This document shows, in pieces, positions 29,653 to 38,580 of a stretch of 44,205 nucleotides of DNA; position 1 is the stretch's first letter; each line of letters starts with the position of its first letter. A program made the translations under genes and the position numbers. The notes under the pieces are model-generated. The model made no database searches. It saw only the letters and a list, made by a program, of their open reading frames with translations, and had not been told where the DNA came from. The DNA lies in the NCBI GenBank assembly GCA_021325365.1, contig JAJPHF010000065.1:1-44205 (forward strand), read 5' to 3'. The stretch is from Pseudomonadota bacterium (GTDB lineage Bacteria > Chloroflexota > UBA6077 > JAJPHF01).

Positions 29653-30986
29653 GCGCCGCGCTCTGCGATCTGGCGCGCTACCAGACGGCGCTGCGCCAGC
29701 ACTCGACGCTGCGCTTCCAGGGCCGTGTGGCCCAGGTCATCGGGCTGTCGATCGAGGTCGAGGGCTTGCGGCTGGCGGTGGGCGACGTCTGTACGATCCA
29801 CCCCGACGCCGACGGGCCGTATTTCAGCGCCGAGGTCGTGGGCTTCCGCGACGATCGCCTGATCGTGATGCCGTTCTCGGAGACGCACGGCGTCCGGCCC
29901 GGCAGCGCGGTGTTCCCGCGCGGCCACGGCTTCAACGTGCCGGTCGGGCCGTCGCTGCTCGGCCGCGTGCTGAACGGCCTGGGTCAGCCGATCGACGGCC
30001 GCGGCCCGCTCGGCACCGTGGAGCAGTACCCGATCGTCAACCGGCCGCCCGATCCGCTCACCCGCCAGCCGATCCGCGAGCCGCTCAGCCTGGGCATCCG
30101 TGCGCTCGACGGACTGCTGACCTGCGGCAAGGGGCAGCGGCTGGGCATCTTCGCGGGCAGCGGCGTCGGCAAGAGCACCACGCTCGGCATGATCGCGCGC
30201 AACACGCAAGCCGACGTGAACGTGGTCGCGCTGATCGGCGAGCGCGGGCGCGAGGTGCAGGAGTTCATCGACCGCGACCTCGGCCCGGCGGGCCTCGCGC
30301 GCTCGGTGGTCGTCGTCTCCACCAGCGACCAACCAGCGTTACAGCGAATCAAGGCCGCTTGGATAGCCACCGCGGTAGCCGAGTACTTTCGCGACCAGGG
30401 CCTGCACGTCACACTGATGATGGACTCCGTCACGCGCTGGGCGATGGCGCAGCGCGAGATCGGGCTGACGGTGGGCGAGCCGCCCGTCGTGAAGGGCTAT
30501 CCGCCGTCGGTGTTCGCGCTGCTCCCAAAGCTGCTCGAGCGCGCGGGCACCGGCGAGCACGGGACGATCACGGGGCTGTACACCGTGCTGGTGGACGGGG
30601 ACGACGTGACGGAGCCGATCGCCGACGCCGCGCGCAGCATTCTCGACGGCCACGTGTGGCTCAGCCGCAAGCTGGCGCACGAGAACCACTACCCGGCCAT
30701 CGACGTGCTGGGTAGCGTGAGCCGCTGCATGTCGGGGCTGGCCGACGCGGCGCACCGGCGCGCCGCGAGCCGCCTGCGCGACGCGCTGGCCACCTACCAC
30801 AACTCGGAAGACCTGATCAGCATCGGCGCCTACGCGGCCGGCACGAACCCGGCGCTGGACGAGGCGATTGCGCTCATGCCAAGCATCCTGGCGTTCCTGC
30901 GCCAGGACGCGACCGAGCCGAGCACCTACGCCGAGACGCTGAGCGCGCTGTACGCGCTCTTCCCGGAGACGAACGATGGCCACTGA
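29649..30986 (+). CDS. fliI: FliI, flagellar export ATPase
   Basis: FliI unfolds and loads export substrates using ATP. The 445-residue product is of normal length. The Walker A motif is AGSGVGKST (residues 169-177), Walker B is in VTLMMDSVTRWAMAQREIGL, and the catalytic loop region is LIGERGREVQEFIDRDLG. LSRKLAHENHYPAIDVLGSV is a flagellar/type III ATPase signature. The start is GTG at 29649, overlapping the fliH stop. fliJ overlaps its last 11 bases. Confidence 0.97.
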   Translation: MSAALCDLARYQTALRQHSTLRFQGRVAQVIGLSIEVEGLRLAVGDVCTIHPDADGPYFSAEVVGFRDDRLIVMPFSETHGVRPGSAVFPRGHGFNVPVGPSLLGRVLNGLGQPIDGRGPLGTVEQYPIVNRPPDPLTRQPIREPLSLGIRALDGLLTCGKGQRLGIFAGSGVGKSTTLGMIARNTQADVNVVALIGERGREVQEFIDRDLGPAGLARSVVVVSTSDQPALQRIKAAWIATAVAEYFRDQGLHVTLMMDSVTRWAMAQREIGLTVGEPPVVKGYPPSVFALLPKLLERAGTGEHGTITGLYTVLVDGDDVTEPIADAARSILDGHVWLSRKLAHENHYPAIDVLGSVSRCMSGLADAAHRRAASRLRDALATYHNSEDLISIGAYAAGTNPALDEAIALMPSILAFLRQDATEPSTYAETLSALYALFPETNDGH

Positions 30987-31425
30987 GTTCCGCCTGCAGA
31001 GCATCCTCGACTTCCGCACCAAGCTCGCCGACCGTCTGCGCCTGGAGCTGTCGGCGCTGCAGATGCGCTGCCAGGAGGAGGAGGGGCGCCTGGACGGGCT
31101 GCGCCTCGCCGAGCAGGCCGCCCTGACCCAGCTTGCCACGCCGAAGGACGCCGCGCTGGCGCTGCACGACGTGGTGCAGGTCGTGGACCACCTGGACCGG
31201 CTGCGCGAGCGGATCGCTGAGCAGGCGCAGGTCGTGCGCCAGCTCACGGCCGAGGTGGACCGGCAGCGCGAGCGGGTGCTGGTCGCCACGCAGGAGCAAA
31301 AGGCGCTGGAGAAGCTGCGCGAGCGGCATCTGGCGGAAGCGGCGCAGGCAGCCCGGCGGCTGGAGCGGGTCGAGGCGAGCGAGATCGCCATGCTGCAGTT
31401 CCGCCGCGCGGGGGCGGTGTCGTGA
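30976..31425 (+). CDS. fliJ: FliJ, export coiled-coil protein
   Basis: FliJ is an antiparallel coiled-coil stalk in the FliI hexamer. The 149-residue product starts [20 protein letters not shown], which fits the family pattern, and is almost entirely heptad-rich coiled coil ([40 protein letters not shown]). The position after fliI is usual. The ATG at 30976 overlaps fliI and the TGA overlaps the next GTG. Confidence comes equally from position and pattern. Confidence 0.9.
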   Translation: MATEFRLQSILDFRTKLADRLRLELSALQMRCQEEEGRLDGLRLAEQAALTQLATPKDAALALHDVVQVVDHLDRLRERIAEQAQVVRQLTAEVDRQRERVLVATQEQKALEKLRERHLAEAAQAARRLERVEASEIAMLQFRRAGAVS

Positions 31426-32072
31426 GCGTGGACCCGACGCCGGCCGCGCCGAGCTTCGGCGGCCCGACGGCCGGCCAGAGCCTTGACGTCTGGCAGCGTG
31501 GCGCGCCGGCGCGCGGCACGACGGCGCGCGCGCTGGCGATGCTGCTGAAGATGCAGGCGCTCGCGGGCGACGGCAGCTTCGCGGGCGCGCTTGCCAGCGC
31601 GCAGCGGAGCGGCCGGATGGCGGCCAGCGCGCGGGGCGCGAGCGCCGCCGCGGCGGTCCCGGGACAGTACGGCAGCCTGATCGCCGACGCGGCGCGGAAG
31701 CACGGGGTCGATCCGGCGCTGCTCGCGGGCGTGATCGAGGCGGAATCGGGGTTCAACGCGCAGGCAGTGTCGGCGGCGGGTGCTCAGGGGCTGATGCAGC
31801 TCATGCCGAGCACCGCTCGCGGCCTCGGCGTGACCGACGCGCTGGACCCGACCCAGAACGTGATGGGCGGCGCCAAGCTGCTCCGACAACTGCTGGACCG
31901 CTACCACGGCGACACGCGGCTGGCGCTGGCGGCCTACAACGCGGGCCCCGGCGCGGTCGACCAGCATGGCGGCGTGCCGCCCTACGCCGAGACGCAGCGG
32001 TACGTGCCGAAGGTGCTGGCCGCGGCCGCGCGCTACCGTCAGGGCCAGGGCGAGATTCCCCCACTCGGATAA
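31422..32072 (+). CDS. Lytic transglycosylase (SLT domain), rod-assembly muramidase candidate
   Basis: The 216-residue product has an unstructured N-terminal 80 residues and an SLT domain (about 83-205). Catalytic Glu108 is in [31 protein letters not shown] and [13 protein letters not shown] are the other family motifs. No clear signal peptide is visible, so it may be exported through the flagellar channel like FlgJ. It cleaves glycan strands and likely opens the wall for the rod. It is coupled to fliJ (GTGA) and precedes flgB, a location seen for flagellar muramidases in other bacteria. Confidence 0.9.
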   Translation: MSVDPTPAAPSFGGPTAGQSLDVWQRGAPARGTTARALAMLLKMQALAGDGSFAGALASAQRSGRMAASARGASAAAAVPGQYGSLIADAARKHGVDPALLAGVIEAESGFNAQAVSAAGAQGLMQLMPSTARGLGVTDALDPTQNVMGGAKLLRQLLDRYHGDTRLALAAYNAGPGAVDQHGGVPPYAETQRYVPKVLAAAARYRQGQGEIPPLG

Positions 32073-32109
32073 TCGGCACCCGCCCCCCGCTTGTTGAGGA
32101 GGCACGCAC

Positions 32110-32517
32110 ATGGAGATCGCGACCAGCAGCAGCGACCGGCTCATTCAGGCCGCGCTCAACGGCCTGTCGGCGCGGCAGCGCGTCATCGCCGACAACGTGG
32201 CGAACGTCGATACGCCCGGCTTCAAGGCGTCGCACGTGGATTTCGAGACGGCGCTCAAGCGCGCGCAGGGCGGCGATCCGTCGCTGCGCCTGCTGGGCTA
32301 TCGCGGCGACGGCCGCTGGCAGGCGCCCGACGCCAGCAGCCTGGAGCCGACCGTGACCGTCGACCGCAGCACGCGCCGCGAGGACGGCAACAACGTCGAC
32401 GTCGATCAGCAGATGCTGGAGATGGCCGACGCCAACATCACCTACAACGCGCTGTCGACCCTGACGAGCGCGCGCTTCGGCATCCTGCGGACGGTGATCA
32501 ACGAGGGGCGGCGCTAG
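32110..32517 (+). CDS. flgB: FlgB, proximal rod protein
   Basis: The 135-residue product has normal FlgB length. The signature is LIQAALNGLSARQRVIADNV, then ANVDTPGFKASHVDFETAL. The C-terminal part has GNNVDVDQQMLEMADANITY, then LTSARFGILRTVINEGRR. GAGGAGGCACGCAC precedes the ATG at 32110. It is separated from flgC-fliE by seven genes, unlike the usual flgB-flgC-fliE order. Confidence 0.95.
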   Translation: MEIATSSSDRLIQAALNGLSARQRVIADNVANVDTPGFKASHVDFETALKRAQGGDPSLRLLGYRGDGRWQAPDASSLEPTVTVDRSTRREDGNNVDVDQQMLEMADANITYNALSTLTSARFGILRTVINEGRR

Positions 32518-33393
32518 GTGAGCGCGATCAGCCGCATCGGCAGCCCCGCCGCCGACCCGACCCCCGAGCCGCCGAGCGTCCCCGCCTGGACGCGGCTGGC
32601 CACGAGTTGGAGCGCGCTCGGCGACCCGCCGGAGGCGCTCCGCACGGCGCCGTGGCAGGATACGTCGCTGGGCGCGCTGGGCGCGCCGGGGGCGCCGAGC
32701 GGACTATCGCGCGGCGCGCTGCCGCCGGGGCAGGCGCGGGCGGGCGCCTTCAGCCAGGCGCTGCAGACCGCGGCGCTGCGGGCGGCGCCGCTCGGGGCGC
32801 GGGCCGGCACGCCGGCCGTGCCGGCCATGCGGCTGTTGAGCGCGGGTGCGGGCGGGCGGGCCGGCGCGGCGAGCGCGGCGGCCGGGCGCATCCAGGCCAT
32901 CGACCAGACCGACGCGCGCGAGTACGACAGCCTGGCGCAAGCGCGGCTATGGGGCGGCTCGACGTGCTCGGCGACGGCGCTCACGGCCGTGCTGCGCAGC
33001 CGCGGCGTATCCGCCTCGATCGCGGACGTGCTGCGCGCGATGGGCGGCGGCATCACCGTCGAGCGCGGACTCGTCTCGCGGCCGGCGCTGGTGGCCGCGG
33101 CGGCGCGCTTCGGCGTGCAGGCGCAGGATAACGTGACGAGCTACGACGCGCTCCAGCAGGCGACGGCCGCCGGCCAGCCGGTGCTGGTGGACGTGACCAA
33201 CGGCCGCTTCCCTGAAGGGCACTGGCTGGTGGTCACGGGCGCCGACCAGCGGGGCGTCTCCGTGGTCGACAGCTCCGGCTATCACCTGACCGCCATGTCG
33301 CGGGACGAGTTCCAGGCGGCCTGGAGCAAGAGGGGGATCCGCATCATGAACGCACCCCAAAGCCCGGCAATGGCCGTGACGGGGGCGCGCTAG
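32518..33393 (+). CDS. C39-like (papain-fold) cysteine peptidase in the rod/hook operon
   Basis: The 291-residue product has a disordered Ala/Gly/Pro-rich N-terminal half (1-122) with no obvious signal peptide. The C-terminal domain resembles C39-like peptidases. The putative catalytic triad is C150 in GGSTCSATALTAVLRSRG, H235 in EGHWLVVTGAD, and D251 in VSVVDSSGY. ALQQATAAGQPVLVDVTNG fits the usual segment before the histidine. GTG 32518 directly follows the flgB stop. Lacking a signal, it may act inside the cell or be exported by the flagellar apparatus. Possible roles are processing of a rod or hook component or of peptidoglycan peptides. I know of no standard flagellar gene of this kind. 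Confidence 0.72.
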   Translation: MSAISRIGSPAADPTPEPPSVPAWTRLATSWSALGDPPEALRTAPWQDTSLGALGAPGAPSGLSRGALPPGQARAGAFSQALQTAALRAAPLGARAGTPAVPAMRLLSAGAGGRAGAASAAAGRIQAIDQTDAREYDSLAQARLWGGSTCSATALTAVLRSRGVSASIADVLRAMGGGITVERGLVSRPALVAAAARFGVQAQDNVTSYDALQQATAAGQPVLVDVTNGRFPEGHWLVVTGADQRGVSVVDSSGYHLTAMSRDEFQAAWSKRGIRIMNAPQSPAMAVTGAR

Positions 33394-35577
33394 ATGGGCG
33401 TACAAGCGCTCTTGGGCCTCACGGCGGCCCCCGCCGCGCCGGCCGAGGGCACGGCAGAGGCCCCCGCCGCGGCGCCGAGCGGCGCGCGCGCCTTTCGCGC
33501 AACGCTGCTGGCGGCCCTCCAGGCCGGTCAGCCCCCGCGAGCCGGGGCAGGGCGGAGCGCGCGCGCGGGCGCGGCCGCCGCGGGCGAGGCCAGCGCCGAC
33601 CCCGCGGACGACGCCGACGCGCTCGCGGCACCCGACGCCGACGCGCCCGCCCCCGCCGCGACGCTGGCGCTGCTCGCGCTGCTGTGCGCGCCCACGCCGC
33701 CCGGGCCGACCGCGCCGCAGGACGTGGCCCCTGCCGAGACGAGCGCGGCGCCAGTGGGCAGCGTGACGCCGGGGGGCGCGGCCGCGGCCCGGGGCGCGGC
33801 GGCTGGCACCGTAGCCGGCCCGATGGTCGCGGACTCCCAGCCGGCCACGGGTGCGTCTCCTGCCGCTCCGATGGCCGTAACCGCGCCCGCAGCGGGCACG
33901 CTGGCTCCGCCGCCGGGCGCCACACCCGCGCTGGCCAGCCCGCCGGGGACCGACCGCGCCAACGCGCGACCAGCGGCCGCGCCACAGCCGCCGCCGACCG
34001 GCAGCGGAGAGCCGGCGCCAGAGTGGGGGGGCCGGGCTGCGGCAGCGCCGGCCGCCGCGGTGCCGGGCGAGACGGCGCGCGGCGAGGCTGCGCCCCTAGC
34101 GCACCCCGCCGCGCTCGGCACGGCGGGCGGCTGGCGGACCGCGCCGGCCGCTGGGCCGGTGGCGAGCCCACTGGGGGCGGCGCAGCCGCGGGGCGGCGAG
34201 CGCGCGCTGCGCGGCGCGGGCGGCGGCGCGGGCGGCTTGCGCCTGCCGGACGGCAGCCTCGCGTTCGTGGACGACGGCGCGGCAGCCGCCGGGGGAGCGA
34301 ACACGCTCGGCCCCGTGGTGCCCGCGGCCTCGGCCGGCGGGCGCGCGGACGCCCCGCCGGCCACGGCGCCCGCCCACGCGGCCGCGCCCGGGGCAGCGCC
34401 GCTGCCGCGGGCCGGCGACGCGCCCGAAACGGTCCAGGCCGCGCTCGCGGGCGCCGATCCGAGCGGTGTTGGCAGGGAAACGGTACCAGCCGGCGCGACC
34501 GCGGCAGCGCCCACGGCCGCCGGCCCGGCGGCCCCGGCGGTTGGCGCGGCGGCAGCGGCGCCGGTCGGGGTGCCGCCACTGGAAGCGGGCGGCGCGCGCG
34601 TGGCGGCCGGTGGGCCGCGGCCGGTCGCGTTGACCGGAGCTGGGGACATTGCGGCGCGCGTGGCCGAGGCCACGGCCGAGGACGCGACGCCGCCGTCGCC
34701 GGCAGCGTCGGCCATCTCGGCCGGCAGGGGCGCCGAGCGCACGGTCGCGGCGGCCGGCGAGGAAACGCTGCCCGACGCCGCGGACGGGCTGCCGGCGGGG
34801 GCTGACGCGCCGCTGCCCGGCCAGCTGGGCGCGCCCACGGCGATCGCGCCAGCGCCACGGGCCGCGCCGCAGATGGGAGCCGATCGCCAGTCGGACGCGA
34901 GCGCCGGCGGCGAGCAGGCGTCTGACCAGCCGGCGACGGCCCCGCCTCCGCCGGCCGCGCTGGCGTCCCACGCCGGCGCCGGGGCCATGGCGAGTGGCGG
35001 GAACACGGGTCGGCCGCGATTCGACGAGCCGCCGGCGGCGCCCCGCGCGGCCGCGCCGAGCGACGACACGGCGCTCGCCGGCGTGAGCGCGGTAGGCGCC
35101 GCCCACGCTGCGGCCGCCGCCAGCGCTGCCCACGGGGTGGAGCGGCCGGCGGCGGGAGCCCGGCCGCTCGTGGACCAGCTCGCCCACGGCCTGCAGCTCG
35201 CGAGCGAGCGGCCCGGCCAGGCGGTGCGGCTCGTCCTCCAGCCGGAGGGGCTGGGCGGCGTGGCGCTACGCGTCGGGCTGACGCCCGGGGGCGTCAACGT
35301 ACACATCGCCGTGGACAACCCGGCCACCCACGACCTCGTGCAGGCCTCGTGGCCGCAGCTGTCGCAGACGTTGGACCAGCAGGGCGTCGCGGTCGACCGC
35401 GTGTTCATCGAGCTGGCGCAGGGCCAGCTGGGCCAGAGCGGCACAGGGCAGCAGCCCGCCTACCAGCAGGCGCCACGGCGCCCGGCCGCGCCGGCGGCAG
35501 CACCCGTCGCCAGCGTGGCACCGGCACGCACGGAGACGTCCGAGGGGTCGGCGCACCGCGTGGATTACCGCATCTAG
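33394..35577 (+). CDS. fliK: FliK, hook-length control protein
   Basis: FliK measures hook length and triggers the FlhB switch. The 727-residue product is long. Residues 1-585 are Ala/Pro/Gly-rich and probably disordered, as expected of a secreted molecular ruler. The C-terminal Flg_hook domain (about 590-690) has VRLVLQPEGLGGVALRVGLT, VNVHIAVDNPATHDLVQASW, and LSQTLDQQGVAVDRVFIELA. The ATG at 33394 follows the C39-like stop directly. Many open frames on the other strand here are composition artefacts. Confidence 0.92.
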   Translation: MGVQALLGLTAAPAAPAEGTAEAPAAAPSGARAFRATLLAALQAGQPPRAGAGRSARAGAAAAGEASADPADDADALAAPDADAPAPAATLALLALLCAPTPPGPTAPQDVAPAETSAAPVGSVTPGGAAAARGAAAGTVAGPMVADSQPATGASPAAPMAVTAPAAGTLAPPPGATPALASPPGTDRANARPAAAPQPPPTGSGEPAPEWGGRAAAAPAAAVPGETARGEAAPLAHPAALGTAGGWRTAPAAGPVASPLGAAQPRGGERALRGAGGGAGGLRLPDGSLAFVDDGAAAAGGANTLGPVVPAASAGGRADAPPATAPAHAAAPGAAPLPRAGDAPETVQAALAGADPSGVGRETVPAGATAAAPTAAGPAAPAVGAAAAAPVGVPPLEAGGARVAAGGPRPVALTGAGDIAARVAEATAEDATPPSPAASAISAGRGAERTVAAAGEETLPDAADGLPAGADAPLPGQLGAPTAIAPAPRAAPQMGADRQSDASAGGEQASDQPATAPPPPAALASHAGAGAMASGGNTGRPRFDEPPAAPRAAAPSDDTALAGVSAVGAAHAAAAASAAHGVERPAAGARPLVDQLAHGLQLASERPGQAVRLVLQPEGLGGVALRVGLTPGGVNVHIAVDNPATHDLVQASWPQLSQTLDQQGVAVDRVFIELAQGQLGQSGTGQQPAYQQAPRRPAAPAAAPVASVAPARTETSEGSAHRVDYRI

Positions 35578-35670
35578 CGTTCGGTCGCGCGTGAATTGTC
35601 ACGGGTTACAAGCGTGCAACCCCGCGCGGCCTTGCCGCGACAGGGACTTGCGACCAGAGAGGACGAGCGC

Positions 35671-36384
35671 ATGGCGAACATGATCCAGAGCACCACTAGC
35701 GCGACCGCGACCAGCGGCGGCAGCTCCCTCGCCACGGGACTGGGGGCCGCCGGCAGCCTGGGCAAGCAGGACTTTCTGAACCTGCTGGTCGCCCAGCTTC
35801 GCAACCAGGACCCCATGCAGCCGACGGACGATACCCAGTTCATTGCCCAGCTGGCGCAGTTCAGCTCGCTCGAGGCGCTGAACAACCTGAACGACCGGCT
35901 GGATGCGTTCGCCAGCGCGACGCAGCTCAGTCAGGCCGCGGGGCTCCTCGGCAAGTACGTGCAGGCGGGCCAGGCTGACGGGACGATGGTCACCGGCCAG
36001 GTAACGGCGGTGCGGACGGGGAACGGCCAACCGGCGATCGTGGTGAATGGCACGACCGTCGACATGAGCCAGGTCGTGCGAATCGGCGACACGGCGGACG
36101 CGATCAGCGACGCCGCTACGCCGGGGACGGCGTCGACGGGCGGCGGGGCGCCCGCGGCCGCCGCGCGCGCGACGACGGCTGGCGCGGGCGCCGGGGCCGC
36201 GCTGACCGACCTGAAGGGAGGAGCGACCGGCCCGGCGACGAAGCCGCCGGCCCTGGCCCCCGCCAGCCTGGCCAACGCGAGCGCCGCCGCGACCGCGCGG
36301 GCGGCCATGGCCCGGAGCGCCCCGGCCGCGCCGGCGGCGCAGGGCGCCGCACTCGCCGCGCCGCGCGCGGTCACGCAGGAATAG
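35671..36384 (+). CDS. flgD: FlgD, hook scaffolding protein
   Basis: FlgD caps the growing hook. The 237-residue product has the conserved N-terminal block LGKQDFLNLLVAQLRNQDPM, then TQFIAQLAQFSSLEALNNLN. A Tudor-like segment follows (GLLGKYVQAGQADGTMVTGQ and VDMSQVVRI). The last 90 residues are Ala/Thr-rich without a clear Ig-like domain. ATG 35671 after AGAGGACGAGCGC is chosen; the open frame begins 75 bases earlier without a good start. flgE follows after 18 bases. Confidence 0.92.
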   Translation: MANMIQSTTSATATSGGSSLATGLGAAGSLGKQDFLNLLVAQLRNQDPMQPTDDTQFIAQLAQFSSLEALNNLNDRLDAFASATQLSQAAGLLGKYVQAGQADGTMVTGQVTAVRTGNGQPAIVVNGTTVDMSQVVRIGDTADAISDAATPGTASTGGGAPAAAARATTAGAGAGAALTDLKGGATGPATKPPALAPASLANASAAATARAAMARSAPAAPAAQGAALAAPRAVTQE

Positions 36385-36402
36385 TTAAGGAGAGAGACAG
36401 CC

Positions 36403-37290
36403 ATGATGCGCTCACTGTTCTCGGCCATCTCGGGCCTGCGCAACCACCAGCTGTTGATGGACAACGTCGGCAACAACATCGCCAACGTCAACACCACGGG
36501 CTTCAAAGGCTCGCGCGTCACCTTCGAGGACGTCATCAGCCAGACGCTGCGGCAGAGCACCGGCCCGACCGCCGAGCGGGGCGGCCAGAACCCGCTGCAG
36601 ATGGGGCTCGGCGTGCAGGTGGGCACCATCGACACGATGATCACACAGGGGAACTTGCAGGCGACGGACAAGCCGACGGACCTCGCGATCCAGGGCGACG
36701 GCTACTTCGTGCTCAGCGACAACGCGCAGACCAATCCCTCCTATAGCTACACGCGCGACGGCAACCTCAGCCTCGGCGTAGCGCCGAACGGCGGCACCGA
36801 CCGGCCGCTGGTGCAGAGCGCGACGGGCCTGCACGTGAAGGGCTGGATCCCTCCCCAGGCGGCGGGCACGGCCGACACCACGACGGCCCCCACCTCGGAT
36901 ATCACTATCCCGGCGACCGGGCAGAACGGCTCGGCCGTCACCGGCTTCAACGTCGACTCGACCGGCGTCATCAGCCTCACGCTGGCCGATGGCACCGTGC
37001 AGAGCGGCTACGCGCAGATCGCCATCGCCAGCTTCGCGAACCCGGCGGGGCTGAACCGCGCGGGTGGGAATCTGTTTACACCTAGCGCGAACTCCGGCGC
37101 GGCCAGCTACAATGGGGCCGCGACGAACGGACGCGGCGAGCTGAAGGCCGGCTTCCTGGAGATGTCGAACGTCGACCTGGCCGCGCAGTTCACGAACATG
37201 ATCATCGCCCAGCGCGGCTTCCAGGCGAACTCGCGCGTCATCACCGCATCGGACGAGGTGCTGCAAGACCTGGTGAACATCAAGCACTAG
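36403..37290 (+). CDS. flgE: FlgE, hook protein (short form)
   Basis: The 295-residue product is a hook-family axial protein. The N-terminus is MRSLFSAISGLRNHQLLMDN, then NNIANVNTTGFKGSRVTFED, the FlgE form. The middle has LQATDKPTDLAIQGDGYFVL and YTRDGNLSLGVAPNGGTDRP. The C-terminus has LKAGFLEMSNVDLAAQFTNM, then IIAQRGFQANSRVITASDEV and LQDLVNIK. At 295 residues it is shorter than enterobacterial FlgE (about 400); the outer domains are reduced. It is last in the fliF-flgE run, before a 27-bp stem hairpin. Confidence 0.92.
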   Translation: MMRSLFSAISGLRNHQLLMDNVGNNIANVNTTGFKGSRVTFEDVISQTLRQSTGPTAERGGQNPLQMGLGVQVGTIDTMITQGNLQATDKPTDLAIQGDGYFVLSDNAQTNPSYSYTRDGNLSLGVAPNGGTDRPLVQSATGLHVKGWIPPQAAGTADTTTAPTSDITIPATGQNGSAVTGFNVDSTGVISLTLADGTVQSGYAQIAIASFANPAGLNRAGGNLFTPSANSGAASYNGAATNGRGELKAGFLEMSNVDLAAQFTNMIIAQRGFQANSRVITASDEVLQDLVNIKH

Positions 37291-37310
37291 CCGGTGGCAT
37301 CCCAGCGTAA

Positions 37311-37369
37311 CGGCGCGCCCAGTCGGGCGGCGCGGGCGCGGAGCCCGCGCCGCCCGACTGGGCGCGCCG
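37311..37369. terminator. 27-bp perfect stem hairpin after flgE
   Basis: 37311-37337 and 37343-37369 are perfectly complementary (27 bp, loop GCGGA). It lies 20 bases after the flgE stop and has no T-run. It probably ends the long rod/hook operon. The rest of the gap to 37571 holds only an AT-richer stretch near 37480-37500 and the next ribosome-binding site. Confidence 0.7.
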
Positions 37370-37571
37370 CCCGGTGTGGCAAAGCGGGCGGCAGGTCCGA
37401 GCAAGATAGCGGCCGGCGCGCGGCGGCGAGCGCCCCGCGGGACGGCAGACGCCAGAGAAAATGCCCGGATTGGCGGCACTTCTGCTAAAGTAATAGCAGT
37501 TCGCGCGGCTCACCGAGCTATCCCGCGCGCGGCATGTGTAATGACTGGCGGGCAAGCGGGAGGAACGTACC

Positions 37572-38258
37572 GTGATTCGTGTGGTGCTGGCAGACGACCA
37601 TCAGCTCTTTCGCCAGGGCCTACGCCGGCTGCTGGAGTCGGAGCGGGACATCCAGGTGGTGGGGGAGGCCGAGGACGGCCTGGAGGTGCAGCGGGTCGTC
37701 CAGGAGCTTTCGCCGGACGTCGTGCTGATGGACCTCAGCATGGCCATCACGGACGGCATCTCGGCCACGCGCGAGATTGTGCGCCAGTGGCCGGAGGTCA
37801 AGGTCGTGATCCTCAGCATGCACGCCGAGGAAGGCCACCTCTTTCAGGCCCTCCAGGCGGGCGCGGCCGGCTACATCCTCAAGAACACGGCGGCCGATCA
37901 GGTGGCGGCCGCCGTGCGCGCGGCGATGACGGGCGGCGCGGTGGTGGCGCCCAGCCTGGCGAACAAGGTGTTGACCGAATTCCGCCGCATGGCGTCGAAG
38001 CTGGGCGTCGAAGACAACATCGGGCAGCTGAGCGAGGTCGAGCTGAAGATGCTGCAGCTGCTCGCGTCGGGGCTCTCGAACAAGGAGATCGCCAACCGCA
38101 TGTGCTTCGCCGAGAGCACGGTCAAGAACCGCCTGTCGGTGCTGTTCCAGAAGATCGGCGTGGCCGACCGCACGCAGGCCGCCGTGTACGCCATCACGCA
38201 CGGCCTGGCGCCCATTGGGCAGGCAGCGGAGTCGTCGGGGGTCTCGTACCCCGGATAG
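37572..38258 (+). CDS. NarL/FixJ-family response regulator (REC + LuxR-type HTH)
   Basis: The 228-residue product has a REC domain (residues 1-120) with pocket LADDHQ, phosphoacceptor D54 in VVLMDLSMAITDG, and K104 in YILKNT. The usual Pro after the MDLxM motif is Ala here. The LuxR-type HTH (about 150-212) has LSEVELKMLQLLASGLSNKE, then IANRMCFAESTVKNRLSVLF. GGGAGGAACGTACC precedes the GTG at 37572. It likely binds DNA when phosphorylated. The next gene encodes a HisKA_3-like fragment that is a natural partner. Confidence 0.93.
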   Translation: MIRVVLADDHQLFRQGLRRLLESERDIQVVGEAEDGLEVQRVVQELSPDVVLMDLSMAITDGISATREIVRQWPEVKVVILSMHAEEGHLFQALQAGAAGYILKNTAADQVAAAVRAAMTGGAVVAPSLANKVLTEFRRMASKLGVEDNIGQLSEVELKMLQLLASGLSNKEIANRMCFAESTVKNRLSVLFQKIGVADRTQAAVYAITHGLAPIGQAAESSGVSYPG

Positions 38259-38268
38259 CGGTGGGCAG

Positions 38269-38580
38269 ATGGCACACCCGAGTGGCATACCCGACTCAGG
38301 CGGGGCGGACCTCTCCCTCCCCGCCGGCGCGCGCGCGGCGGCAACCACCGCGCTGTGCGATCACCTCGCCAAGCTCATCCACGACAGCGTGCTGCAATCG
38401 CTGGCGCTCGCCATGCTTCAGGCCGACCTCTGTCGGCGGGGGATCGAGGCGGGCGACCGCGAGCTGGCGCTCAGCGAGCTGAGCGGCATCGTGCCGCAGC
38501 TCCAGGCGGCGGTCGAGACGCTACGCGGGGTGATCCGCGACCTCCAAGCGGCCGCCCAGCCGAGCCCCTCTAAGGACTAG
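38269..38580 (+). CDS. Isolated HisKA_3-like dimerisation protein, no ATPase domain
   Basis: The 103-residue product is essentially one helical hairpin resembling the DHp domain of NarL-type sensor kinases (HisKA_3). It carries H38-D39 in LIHDSVLQSLALAMLQADLC and the second helix in LSGIVPQLQAAVETLRGVIR. There is no HATPase domain and no sensor. It lies 10 bases after the NarL-type regulator, so it may serve as a phosphatase, phosphate acceptor or dimer-type modulator for it. The ATG at 38269 has only a weak GGTGGG site upstream. A truncated kinase is an alternative, but the gene shows no decay. Confidence 0.75.
   Translation: MAHPSGIPDSGGADLSLPAGARAAATTALCDHLAKLIHDSVLQSLALAMLQADLCRRGIEAGDRELALSELSGIVPQLQAAVETLRGVIRDLQAAAQPSPSKD

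Noticed and set aside
33419..35444. Long minus-strand open frames across fliK
   Set aside because: They arise from the extreme GC and Ala/Pro/Gly codons of fliK; the plus-strand frame has a clear hook-length domain and operon context.
37493..37530. CTAAAGTAATAG as a sigma-28 -35 for the NarL-type regulator
   Set aside because: No GCCGATAA-like box at the right distance; a housekeeping promoter here is also weak.
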